Below, piece by piece: positions 54,723-64,000 of a stretch of DNA of 64,000 nucleotides. The notes under the pieces are model-generated. The model was given only the letters and a program-made list of their open reading frames with translations. It was not told the origin of the DNA and did not search any database. The translations under genes were made by a program, and so were the position numbers. Every line of letters begins with the position of its first letter. Position 1 is the first letter of the stretch. The DNA is taken from the NCBI RefSeq assembly GCF_029931775.1, contig NC_079332.1, positions 19,537,803-19,601,802 on the forward strand, given 5' to 3'. The DNA is from Euleptes europaea. Its lineage: Eukaryota > Chordata > Lepidosauria > Squamata > Sphaerodactylidae.

Positions 54723-57700
54723 CTAAGAATGTGGGTTCCGGCCGTAGGCAGCGGCGATTTCTTCGTAGAGTGCTCCGAAGAGCTTCTCCCAAGAGACCAA
54801 CATGTCATCGGTGAACGCGTTCTGCAGGAGGTCTTGGGCGGTGCGCAGCATGGACCCGAACATCGCCTGTGCCGAGAGAAGGTGCTCAAGGTCTGCTGGG
54901 GATTTCCCCAAGGCTCACGACAGCCCGCCAAGGTCTGGGCCACTGGGAAGGCGGCCCCCAAGCTGGACTGCCCTGCCGGTGGAGAGACACCACCACCACC
55001 CCAAGAAGGCCCAGCCTGCGCCGCCCCTTCTCCTCCGCCTGGCGTCCCCAAGGAAGGCAGGCTCCCCTTCTGGCATTGCCAGGGGATCCAGACAGGGGCC
55101 CCCACAAAGCAGGAGGGCAGCAACCCCCCCCCCGGCCTCCTGCAGCCCCCTTTCCTGGCAAAGAAGGTCCCCTCCCCTCCTGGAAGGATATCTTCAGCCC
55201 AGTGGGCCTGCCTCCTCTAACGTTAGCGCAGCATCCTCTCCCTCCTGCCTGTTGCTGGGCACCAATACCTGGAACATGGCCACCGGCACTCTGTGCACAT
55301 TCTTGTGGCTGTCCACCACGCATCCGAGCAGCTTGTGGACTTGCTGCCAGTTGCCGATGTTTTCAAAGACTTGGTTTAAAGCTGCCATGACTCGCCGGGC
55401 GTGGAAGGCCAGCAGGGGGTTGTTCTGGTATGCCCCCTCTGTTGGGATCCTCTTGAAGTACTGCTTACTCTCAGGGTGATCTGTAAAGAATCTGCAGGGA
55501 GGAGAAAGGATTGCCGCAAGCGGAGAAAACAAGACATGCCTTAGTGTGCGTGTTCAGCACCCCACACAGGCCCCCCAAACAGGCCCCCCCCCAGAGGACT
55601 GGAGTGGGCAGCTGATTGGAGGCCCCAGGGGGCCCAGGAGGTGGAGCTGCAGGGTGCTGGGCAGGGAGAACTTGCTGCTGAAAGAGCCTGGCATTGGAGG
55701 CAGCAAACTGGAGGCCAGGATGGAGCCCACCAACAGTGCCCTGTGCCCGTGGGAGGAGGGTCTGCCTCCCTCTTCTCCCTGCCCCACCCATTAGGTGCAA
55801 GCACCGGGTCATTCCTGACCCATGGGATGATGTCACATCTCGACGTTTCCTAGGCAGACTTTGTTTACGGGGTGGTTTGCCAGTGCCTTCCCCAGTCATC
55901 TTCCCTTTACCCCCAGCAAGCTAGGTACTAATTTGACCGACCTCAGAAGGATGGAAGGCTGAGTCGACCTTGAGCCAGCTACCTAAAACCGACTTCCGTT
56001 GGGATCGAACTCAGGTCATGAGCAGAGCTTGGGACTGCAGTACTGCAGCTTTACACCTCTGCGCCACGGAGCTCTTGGCCCCACCCATTACAAAGACGCA
56101 AAGCAGAAGAGGGTCAACCGGCCGTCCTTTTGCGCGTGCACACACACACACACAATGAATGAGGCCCTTGGTCCATCGAGGTCCGTGTTGTCTAGACTGG
56201 CAGCGGCTCTCCAGCCATCTCAGGCAGAGAGAGGTCTTTCCCATCTCCTGCTGCCTGGTCTTTTTAACTGGCGATGCTGCTGGGGACTGAACCTGGGACC
56301 TTCTGCATGCCCAGCAGAGCCTCTCCCACTGCGCCGCAGCCCCTTTAACTGTACCACAATTTTGGTGCAACCTTTGTTCTTCCCATCCCCTGAAGGAAGA
56401 GCGTTCCACACCAGGCCCCCAGCGGAGAGGTACCCTGACACACCCCCTGCTCCTTCCCATAATGTGCGTGCCTCTTTCTGCCTCGGGGGAATGCGAAGGC
56501 ATGATGCACACCTGCATCTTAAAAGGACTTCCGGGAAGGAAATGGCACAGCGCCTGCCGGTAAAGGCAGAGGAGCCGCAGGAGAGCGACTCGCCCTGCTT
56601 ATGTGCGCCACACCAACTCCGCTGCTGGCCCTTTGGCCACCTCAAGAGCAGGAGCCGGGCTGGGCTGGACACGGACCCTCTCCCAGTGGAGGAAATGGGA
56701 GTCGGGGCCTGAGGCTCGTCTTGTCTTTCAGGAGACATGAGAACTGAAGATCTTGGGGAGTGGTCCCCCATGCCCGCCCCCTCTAGGACCAGGTGAGTGG
56801 CTACACACGCCTCCTCCTGCAACGGCTGCCGTTGGAGGAGCTGACTGCAGTACCCCCCCCCCCCCCCGCAGAACAAGCCTTACCTGATGAGGATGAGCCG
56901 GCCGTTATCCTCGGCCTCCTCAAACAACTTTGCCCACAGGTAGCGCAGGTTCTCTTGATCTGCCTGCGACAGGGCCAGGGGCTGTGGGTGGTGCTCCCTG
57001 GAGGGGCACAAAGGAACAGCCCAGGTGGGTGCCAAGCCCTTCCCTAGCAGGAGGCCCAGGCCCTTGGGAAGAGATTGGGAGCGAAGCGGCCCCTGCCGCG
57101 GGAGAGCACAGGGAAGGCCGGCTGCACCAGGGGCCCATCCAGAGCTGGCCCAAGCAGGGCGTGGGAAGCCCCCCTGGACAAAGAAGCCCCTTGCTGGGCC
57201 GCACAGTGTGAGGGGAACTGAGGTCATCTCACAGATTTTATTTAAGACCGAGAAGGGAGTAAAGCAGGGATGCATACTTGCCCCTCTATAATTTAATGAT
57301 TTCACAAATGATATCACCAGGCATCTTAAAGACAGGTAATTCCACCGCCCAAAAGTTGGCAATAGGCATATCTCATTTCTGCTTTATGCTGACGTAGCTA
57401 TATTTTCAAAAACTCTAGTTGGATGGGTTATATAATAAACAACCATTAGAAGCACGTACTTGAAACCACCGAGCACGTGCTATTTGAGTGTGATCTTTAC
57501 GATCACATTCGTACAGGCTCATTGGTCCCGTTATTAGTGGACTGCCCCCAGTCCTTTAAGAAAGCGACGTTTAGAGCTCCTCCTATCGGATACTATGGCT
57601 AACCTATCTGCAAGCATGGTCAGGTTTGCTTGGCTAGCAATTAAAATCAGGCAGAGTGTGCTTAAGAACCTACAATAGCTAAGGGAATAGAGAATGAATA

Positions 57701-59587
57701 CTGTTTGATGCTGCAGTTTGAATGCATGTTTATTTATTTATTTTTCCTTCTAGTTTTAGTCTCTGTAATTTTAGGATATTATCAAGCATTCTAATTGTAC
57801 CTCTCGGGATATGAATTAGTTATGCACTTCAATAATCTTGCCATTTTTAACCATTTAACAATTTTAAATAGCAAATCTATTTTGTATTTGTTTTTATCCT
57901 ATGCTATTTAACTATGCACTCTGACCTGGATGGCCCAGGCTAGCCTGATCTCGTCAGATCTCAGAAGCTAAGCAGGGTCAGCGCTGGTTAGTATTTGGAT
58001 GGGAGACCACTGAGGAATACCAGGGTTGCTGTGCAGAGGAAGGCACTGGCAAACCACCTCTGCTAGTCTCTTGCCATGAAAACCCGCAAAAAAGGGGTCA
58101 CCGTGAGTCGGCTGCGACTTGCCGGCACTTTACACGTGCACACACACATTTAACTATGCAAATGTGTCTTATTTGATGTTCTATGGCTGCAAATAAATTA
58201 TTGATTGGTTGGAGGGTCAAGCTGGAAGAATCATAGAATCCTAGAGTTGGAAGGGACCACCAGGGTCATCAAGTCCAACCCCCTGCACAATGCAGGAAAT
58301 TCACAACTACCTCCCCCCCCACACCCCTAGTGACCAGAAGAATGCCAAGATGCCTTCCCTCTCATCATCTGCCTAAAGTCACAGAATCAGCATTGCTGAC
58401 AGATGGCCATCTAACCTCTTCTTAAAAACCTCCAGGGAAGGAGAGCTTACCACCTCCCGAGGAAGCCTGTTCCACTGAGGAACCACTCCGACTGTTAGAA
58501 AATTCTTCCTAATGTCTAGATGGAAACTCTTGTGATTTCATTTCAACCGTTGGTTCTGGTCTGACCTGGGGCAACAGAAAACAACTCAGCGCCCTCCTCT
58601 ATATGACAGCCCTTCAAGTCCTTGAAGATGGTTGTCGTATCCCCAGCTCTCAGTCTTCTCCTCTTCCGGCTAAACATCCCCAGCTCCTTCAACCTTTCCT
58701 CATCGGACTTGGTCTCCAGACCCCTCCCCATCTTTGTTGCCCTCCTCTGGACCCGTCCCAGCTTGTCTACATCTTCCTGAAATTGTGGTGCCCCAAAGTG
58801 GACACAGTACTCCAGGTGAGGTCTAACCAGAGCAGAGAACTCTGTGAAATGACAGCGGGGGTAATTTGTGGAGGACCCCTTTTGCGGCGGCGGCGGGGGG
58901 GGGGAGAGTGGTGGGTCGGGGAGGAAGCCAGGCTGCCAGGGGGCGGGAGTGTCCCTGCAGAGGCTGTTGGCCAACAGGGGCTGTTCCCTTCGTTGTCCCC
59001 AAAAGCCTGGGGGTGCGAGGGGGGGGGAGAGGCGCTTGGCCACGGAGGTCAGCCGGAGCACAGTGCAGCGTCGGGCCGTTTCCCAGCCGGCCTTCCTTTG
59101 TCCCCGGCCGGGGCCTCGAAGCAGCGGCGGCTGCTCCCCTGGCCTCCAGGGTCCGCTCACAACGGCCCTGTCGGCTGGGCCACGAGCGTGTGTGGCCGGC
59201 TGGCTGGCTGGCCGGCCGGCCAGGGGGCAGAGTGGCGATTCGAACCTGGCTCCGGCTCTCCAACCGTTGCGCAGCAGGGCCGGAGGCACCCCCCTCCCAC
59301 ACACACACCGAGGGGTTGCCAACCTCCAGGTACTAGCTGGAGACCTCCCGCTATGGCCACTGATCTCCAGCCGACAGAGGCCGGTTCCCCTGGAGGAACT
59401 GGCCGAAAATGGACTCTACGGCCCTGAAGCCCCTCCCCTCCCCCAAACCCCGCCCTCCTCAAGCTCCGCCCCCCAAAGCCTCCCGCCGGTGGCGAAGGGG
59501 GCCCCGGCGACCCCAGGGAGACCCCCCCCCGCAGAGGCTCGGCCCCACTCACCCCGCCTTCCCCGCCCCTCCGCCGTGGGCCGCCAT
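54723..59587 (-). CDS. GBY: Globin Y (GbY), minus strand; first exon tentative
   Basis: Hexon-type globin known from amphibians, Anolis and platypus, linked to the alpha cluster; function unsettled. Three sure exons: 56997-56884 (LSQADQENLRYLWAKLFEEA), 55491-55269 (FFTDHPESKQYFKRIP; FHARRVMAALNQVFENIGNW; VVDSHKNVHRVPVAMFQ) and 54866-54723 (AMFGSMLRTAQDLLQNAFTD to YGRNPHS, stop TAG). The heme contacts CD1 Phe (QYF), E7 His (FHARRV) and F8 His (DSHKN) are all present. Introns at B12.2 and G7.0 are canonical. The first sure exon has an acceptor (CCCCTCCAG|GG) and no in-frame start codon, so an upstream exon is needed. I propose 59587-59553, MAAHGGGAGKAG, with strong initiation context, donor GG|GTGAGT and matching phase, giving 171 residues. 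That exon is inference (confidence 0.4); the rest is firm. Cytoglobin is the nearest alternative family. Confidence 0.8.
55800..56085 (-). repeat. tRNA-derived SINE (gcgcagagtggtaaagctgc family)
   Basis: Reverse copy: cgggtcattcctgacccatg, gacgtttcctaggcagactt, gtggtttgccagtgccttcc, gggatcgaactcaggtcatg, ending tgcgccacggagctc. Part of duplication copy A. Confidence 0.8.
56150..56345 (-). repeat. tRNA-derived SINE (4.49 kb family)
   Basis: Reverse copy: gcccttggtccatcgaggtc, ggcagcggctctccagccat, gggactgaacctgggacctt, ending cccactgcgccgcagcccc. Part of duplication copy A; directly preceded by a short CA repeat. Confidence 0.8.
57223..58210 (+). mobile_element. Non-LTR retrotransposon remnant, interrupted by a 5S SINE
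   Basis: The left end encodes a reverse-transcriptase piece, FKTEKGVKQGCILAPL then FNDFTNDI. Later pieces resemble the CPCG...HTLICCPFY C-terminus (here TEHVLFECDLYDH), followed by an AT-rich 3' UTR ending gcaaataaattattgatt. It carries stops and an internal deletion, so is long dead. Same broad family as 30.94 kb. It abuts the right end of duplication copy A. Confidence 0.65.
57919..58147 (+). repeat. 5S-rRNA-derived SINE with target-site duplication
   Basis: The head reads gcctgatctcgtcagatctc, agaagctaagcagggtcagc and tatttggatgggagacc, the 5S rRNA internal promoter. The tail aggcactggcaaaccacctc and cggctgcgacttgccggca ends in a CA run. The 13-base duplication atttaactatgca lies at 57906-57918 and 58148-58160. 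Not a 5S gene: the 5S 3' half is replaced. Confidence 0.9.
58228..58835 (-). mobile_element. CR1 LINE 3' part, truncated
   Basis: Reverse CR1 from atcatagaatcctagagttg to gaggtctaaccagagcagag, with pol-derived frame RPHLEYCVHFGAPQFQEDV, ATKMGRGLETKSDEERLKEL. Close relative of the 36.81 kb copy. Confidence 0.88.
59313..59490 (+). repeat. MITE-like element (gttgccaacctcc family)
   Basis: ggttgccaacctccaggtac, tagctggagacctcccgcta, ctgatctccagccgacagag, ggactctacggccctgaagc, ending aagcctcccgccggtggcg. Confidence 0.65.
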
Positions 59588-60020
59588 GGGGGCGCAGAAG
59601 CCCCGGAACCCTCGGCAGGGGCCGTTGGGAGGGGAGGGAGGGGGGGAGGGCGCGCGAGGAGAAGGCGGGGGAGGGAGGGGGCCCCAGCGCCGCGCCCCCT
59701 CCCCCCCGGGGCCCAGCCAGCCCCAGCTCTGGCACGCCCGGGCGCCTCCCGCCGGCGGGGACGGAGGGGGCAGAGAGGGTCCCGGGGGGGCGGCTCCCCC
59801 CCGCAGCCCCAGCCCTTTCCAGAAGCCCACTCGGGGTGGGGAAGGGTGTTAAACCCCCCCCCGCACGCACAATCTGTTGTGAGACCCCTCCCCTACCGCC
59901 CGACGCCGGCAGCCCTGTAATGGGAGGCGCCCCCCCCCCGCCCCCCTTCTGGCCCAGAGGCCGGCGGAGGCTGTTGCTGCGGGACCCGGTGATGGGGGCT
60001 CCTTGGCCAGAGAGCCTCCC
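59490..60020 (-). promoter_or_regulatory. CpG island, possible globin Y promoter
   Basis: CpG-dense block with GC boxes, rich in C/G homopolymers; GC-rich sequence extends left to about 58.86 kb. On the minus strand it holds the ATG/donor exon proposed for globin Y (59587-59553). It could instead serve a plus-strand gene beyond the window; I see no plus-strand exon to support that. Confidence 0.45.
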
Positions 60021-60898
60021 CCCCCCCCGCGCGCACACCCCTTTCTCAGCAGTTTTCAGAACGGGCGCAAATCGATCATGGCTTTCCCCCTCTTTTTTTT
60101 AATCCAAAGGGCCCGGGGAAAAGCCGGAACGGGCATTAGACAAATCATACCACAGCAAAAAAAAAAAAAAAAAACAGTGGCCTGCCTTGCAGGGCCCCCA
60201 GAACAGTTAGAAATCAAAAGGCGCGCAGAACCCACCTTTATTAACCCTTTCCAGGCCAAAATGCCTCCGGAACAGCCCAGAACGGGCATTAAACAAAAAA
60301 TACCACAGCAAAAAACGGTCTCTAGCCAATGGGGCAAGACACGGGACCTGCACATCTGTACAGATGGCTGTTCCCGTGAGTTTTGCAGGCCCCGGCCATC
60401 CCTGCAGCTGTGCCGTGGGACATCCAAGCTTGGAAGAGGGCAAGACCCAAGGAGGCTGATTGAGCAGCGAGGTAGCCACCCGTGTGGAGACGCCTGGCCG
60501 AGATGTCACAGTGGGCCGACTGCTGGGGGTTTTCAGGGTGCAGGGAGCAGGGGAGCAGTGCGGGCCACCCCCACCCCCCATGGACGCCGCTTGCACTGGG
60601 AGGTCATGGCCACGAGCGTCCCTGCACCTCCAGCTCCATACAAATGTCCACAAGGATGGCTGGGAGCTGCCAGCACTGCAACGCCAACCCATGCTCTCTT
60701 TAGCTTCTCTCAGGCTCGCCAGCCACTGTCGGAGCTGCCCAGGCGCTGAACCCCAGCCTCCCCAGAGAGGCCTTTGCAGGCGCTGTCCAATGTGCAGACA
60801 CTGCCAGAGGACCCCCACTCATGGCTGCAGCAAGCATTAAGGTGCTGTTCCACATGGACAGAGTGCTGTGGCGGCCCCCAGCCCTCCCACCACTCCCC
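60021..60898. other. Unassigned stretch with a local repeat
   Basis: No gene recognised. The phrase gaacgggcattaracaaa followed by ataccacagcaaaaaa occurs twice, at about 60129-60172 and 60280-60318. An A run follows the first copy. Confidence 0.5.
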
Positions 60899-60917
60899 TG
60901 CCCCACCCATTAGGTGC

Positions 60918-61195
60918 AAGCACCGGGTCATTCCTGATCCATGGGGTGACGTCACATCCTGACATTTCCTAGGCAGACTTTGTTTACGGGGTGGTTTGCC
61001 AGTGCCTTCCCCAGTCGTCTTCCCTTGACCCCCAGCAAGCTGGGTCCTCATTTCACCGACCTCGGAAGGATGGGAAGGCTGAGTCGACCTGGAGCCGGCT
61101 ACCTGAAACCGACTTCCGTTGGGATCGAACTCAGGTCATGAGCAGAGCTTGGGACTGCAGTACGGCAGCTTTACTACTCTGTGCCACGGGGCTCT
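60918..61195 (-). repeat. tRNA-derived SINE (gcgcagagtggtaaagctgc family), duplicate
   Basis: Duplicated counterpart of 55800-56085: ggtgacgtcacatcctgac, gtggtttgccagtgccttcc, gggatcgaactcaggtcatg. Confidence 0.8.
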
Positions 61196-61274
61196 TGGCC
61201 CCACCCATTACAAAGACGCAAAGCAGAAGAGGGTCAACCGGCAGTCCTTTTGCACACACACACACACAATAAAT

Positions 61275-61462
61275 TAGGCCCTTGGTCCATCGAGGTCTGT
61301 ATTGTCTAGACTGGCAGCGGCTCTCCAGCCGTCTCAGGCAGAGAGAGGTCTTTCCCATCTCCTGCTACCTTGTCCTTTTAACTGGAGATGCTGCTGGGGA
61401 CTGAACCTGGGACCTTCTGCATGCCCAGCAGAGCCTCTCCCACTGAGCCACGGCCCCTTTGA
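61275..61462 (-). repeat. tRNA-derived SINE (4.49 kb family), duplicate
   Basis: Duplicated counterpart of 56150-56345: gcccttggtccatcgaggtc, ggcagcggctctccagccgt, gggactgaacctgggacctt, gagccacggcccc. Confidence 0.8.
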
Positions 61463-62157
61463 CTGTACCACAATTCTGGTGCAACCTTTGTTCTTCCCAC
61501 CCTTGAAGAAAGAGCGTTCCACACCAGGCCCCCAGCGGAGAGGTACCCTGGCACATCCCCTGCTCCTTCCCATAATGTGCGTGCCTCTTTCTGCCTTGGG
61601 GGAATGCGAAGGCATGATGCACGGTATAAGGCCTATATGAAAGAGTATTGGTCATATCAAGATAGCATTGGCAGCCATGGCAACCCCCCTCCCCACGAGG
61701 GCTGTTCCCATGGGAGTCAGAGTCAGAATAGGAATTCGGAAGTTAACAGGGCCGACCTTGAGCAGCACCTGGTGAAACCAAAACACTCTCAGCCAGGCAG
61801 TCTCTGCAGAGAGCAGGCCTGACACTGCCGGGAAAGGCAGAGGAGCCGCAGGTGAGCGACTCGCCCTGCTTCTGTGCACCACACCGCCTCCGCTGCTGGC
61901 CCTTTGGCCACCTCAAGAGCAGGAGCCGGGCTGGGCTGGACACAGACCCTCTCCCAGGGAGAGGAAATAGGAGTCGGGGCCTGAGGCTCATTGTGTCTTC
62001 CAGGAGAGTGAGAACAACTGAAGATCTTGGGGAGGGGTCCCTCATGCCCGCCCCCCCTCCAGAACCAGGCGGGTGGCTACACGCGCCTCCTCCTGCAACA
62101 GCTGCCATTGGAGGAGCTGACTGCAGAAGCCCCCCCCCCCCGCAGAACAAGCCTTAC

Positions 62158-62271
62158 TTGATGAGGATGAGCCAGCCATTCTCCTCGGCCTCCTCAAAGA
62201 ACTTTGCCCACAGGTAGCGCAGGTTCTCCTGATCTGCCTGCGTCAGGGCCAGGGGCTGCGGGTGGGGCTCC
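62158..62271 (-). pseudogene. Orphan duplicate of a globin Y exon
   Basis: Copy of the 56997-56884 exon, the same 114 bases, with acceptor CCCCTCCAG|GG and donor AA|GTAAGG kept. The peptide EPHPQPLALTQADQENLRYL, then WAKFFEEAEENGWLILIK, stays open and differs from the gene copy at about six positions. No further globin exons lie beside it, and it is upstream of the proposed GbY first exon. It could be an inert relic, or an alternative 5' exon if a promoter lies to its right. Confidence 0.85.
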
Positions 62272-62299
62272 CTGGAGGGGCACAAAGGAACAGCCCAGG

Positions 62300-62868
62300 T
62301 GTGATGCAGCGACAAAAAAGGCTAATGCGATCTTGGGGTGCATCAAAATGTCATAGTTCCGCTGTACACCACATTGGTCAGTCTGCACCTGAAGTCCTGT
62401 GAGCAGTTCTGGAGGCCTCCCTTCAAAAAGGACGTGGGCAGAGTGGAGTGGGTGCAAAGAAAAGGGATGAGGATGGTCAGGGGCCTGGAGACCCATCCCC
62501 ACGAGGAAAGGCTAAGGGAGTTGGGAATGCTCAGTCTGGAGAAAAGGAGGTTGAGCAGGGACAGGATTGCTCTCTTGAAGTATCTGAAGGGCCGTCACTC
62601 AGAGGAGGGCAGGGAGCTGTTCCTGTTGGCAGCAGAGGAGAGGACTCGCTTTAAATTGAGGGTGGAAAGGTATTCGCTGGATATTAGGAAAAGTTGTTTG
62701 ACAGTGGAATGGGCTGCCTAGGGAGGTGGTGAGCTCCCCCTCACTGGCAATCTTTAAGCAGAGGCTGGAGAAACACTCGTCAGGGGATGCTCTAGGCTGA
62801 TCCTGCATTGTGCAGGGGGTTGGACTAGATGGCCTCTTTGGCCCCTTCCAACTCTATGATTCCATGAA
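62300..62868 (+). repeat. CR1 LINE 3' fragment inserted in copy B
   Basis: Starts gtgatgcagcgacaaaaaag, encodes pol remnants (LVSLHLKSCEQFWRPPFKKD; HEERLRELGMLSLEKRRL), and ends ggggttggactagatggcc, ttccaactctatgattcc. Absent from duplication copy A. Confidence 0.88.
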
Positions 62869-63197
62869 TCTGGGTGGGTGCCAGGCGGCCCAGGCTCATG
62901 GGAAGAGGTTCTTGGGAAGAGAGCGAAGCAACCCCTGCTGCAGGAGAGCACAGGGAAGGCCGGCCACACCAGGGGCCCATCCAGAGCTGGCCCAAGCAGG
63001 GTATGGGAAGCCCTCCTGGACAAAGAAGCCCCCTTGCTGGGATGTACAGAGTGAGGGGAGCTGAGGGGACAACCTGGGGTTTATGTCGGGGACCCCCTGC
63101 TGGCTGAGAGGCCTCTGTGTGGTTTGGAGGGGGGGCATCTCCTGCTGGGAGGAGCAGCCCTTCCCAGAGCCTCGGGGCCAGTTCCAAGGGAGGGGGC

Positions 63198-64000
63198 TGT
63201 GACAGCAGGTAGACTTCCCCTGACTATGGAAGATCCACTGATTTGGCAATTTGTAATAATCTCTTTTCCTTTCTGTAAAATGTATTAGGACAGCCAGGGA
63301 ATAGCTTGTTGCTGGGCAGAATATCCCTGTATGTCTGTGTGCTAAGGAAGTGGGTTAAGAGTCATGGAGAGTCAGAGTGAACTATAAACATTGATAGGAG
63401 AAACTGGATAGAACTGAACTGTACTGCGCCGCCTCTATGTCTAGAGTGTTATCAGCCTACCCTGAATGTTGATGGGTTGTCATATCTTGAATTTGGATAA
63501 ATATCCCTTCCTCAGTATGATCGGGGCTCAGAGATTTTTGCCCACTAGGGCCTCTGAGTCAGCAGCTGCAAATAAACTGTTTTCTTGAATAACGATCGCA
63601 GGTCTCTCTCTCCCCCCACGAACCCTTGTTTACCATATCATTTCTGGTGCCGTGCTCGTGAAGGGGGGAGAGATGGGGTGTTGCCCCCCTCTTACCCACC
63701 CGGCTCGGGGTGCTGGGCCAGGGTGCCTTTGAGTCCTTTCTGCCGGCACGACCTTTTTTGGTTGAGAGAGTTACGCATGGACACCCTGGCCTCACTCACC
63801 CTGGTAGGGTGTCGTTGGAACCCAACAGGATCGCAAGAACCAGCCCAGCACCTCCGGAGGAAATCACAGAAGGCAGGTGAGAATCAGGAAAGGGGTTTTA
63901 GTTCAGTTCTGGTGCCCTCTGCAATCAGAGGAAGGGAGGTCTGATCAACTTCCAGATTCTGCCCTAGTACAGCCATCAGGTTTGGTTGGAAACCGCAGAG
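63198..64000 (+). mobile_element. LTR retroelement, left LTR and leader (retrovirus-type fossil), runs off the window
   Basis: A probable LTR spans about 63198 (TGTGACAG) to 63640 (atatca). It has a TATA-like ggataaatat near 63498 and a poly(A) signal AATAAA at 63571-63576. Directly after it, TGGTGCCGTG at 63645 resembles a tRNA-His primer binding site, followed by a G-rich leader. The rest lies beyond the right edge, so intactness cannot be judged. The left LTR border is approximate. Confidence 0.65.

Larger units (their letters stand above)
55782..57222. repeat. Segmental duplication, copy A
   Basis: Starts gccccacccattaggtgcaa and ends near gtgaggggaactgagg. It contains two reversed SINEs and a globin Y exon. 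Matches copy B (60899-63070) in the same order and orientation, with scattered substitutions. The interval between copy starts is about 5.1 kb. Confidence 0.85.
60899..63070. repeat. Segmental duplication, copy B
   Basis: Second copy of the 55782-57222 block, same orientation. It is longer because of sequence absent from copy A: about 61624-61830 (unassigned) and a CR1 fragment at 62300-62868. Ends near gagtgaggggagctgagg. Confidence 0.85.

Noticed and set aside
57930-58010. Possible 5S rRNA gene
   Set aside because: Only the internal-promoter half resembles 5S. It continues into a SINE tail and has target-site duplications.
59157-60038. 293-codon minus-strand frame over the 59.5 kb CpG island
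   Set aside because: Gly/Pro/Arg-rich and without motif. Only a 35-base piece of this region is proposed as an exon, in another frame.

Overview
The window is nuclear DNA of a non-avian reptile, most likely a squamate. It carries the alpha-globin locus with its classical vertebrate flanking genes: RHBDF1 (minus), MPG (plus), NPRL3 (minus), then alpha-type globins (plus). The globins are the reptile/bird-type alpha-D and alpha-A. Globin Y is present and the repeats are CR1, L2, tRNA-derived SINEs and a 5S-rRNA-derived SINE, which together point to a squamate. I cannot name the species.

Layout. At 2.5-3.2 kb are the first two coding exons of RHBDF1 (iRhom1), reading left out of the window; its probable promoter is a CpG island at 6.8-8.4 kb. 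Repeat-rich intergenic DNA follows to 14.2 kb. A compact three-exon MPG lies at 14.8-15.9 kb in its own CpG island. The complete NPRL3 gene (13 coding exons, 569 codons plus stop) fills 17.1-38.5 kb and converges on MPG. Its fourth coding intron holds a cluster of NF-E2/MARE and GATA motifs (27.3-27.5 kb) with the layout of the HS-40/MCS-R2 alpha-globin enhancer. Just upstream of NPRL3 lies an intronless ETNK1 retrocopy (38.7-39.7 kb) bracketed by a near-perfect inverted repeat. About 5 kb of stacked transposon remains follow, including an apparent solo LTR inside a SINE. HBAD (45.7-46.4 kb) and HBA (48.8-49.5 kb) come next, in the expected order and both intact; no embryonic zeta/pi-type gene is visible before HBAD. 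On the opposite strand, 54.7-57.0 kb encodes globin Y, with a possible extra first exon in a CpG island at 59.55 kb. A segmental duplication (55.8-57.2 kb against 60.9-63.1 kb) carries a second, open copy of a globin Y exon. The right edge runs into an LTR retroelement.

How the parts work together. In other tetrapods the NPRL3-intron enhancer drives the downstream alpha-globin genes in red cells, while NPRL3 itself is a housekeeping GATOR1 subunit. The enhancer-like cluster here lies 18 kb from HBAD and 21 kb from HBA, with CTCF-like motifs near MPG and in NPRL3, so the same regulatory plan appears kept. Everything stated here comes from reading the sequence and from memory of the families; no search was run.
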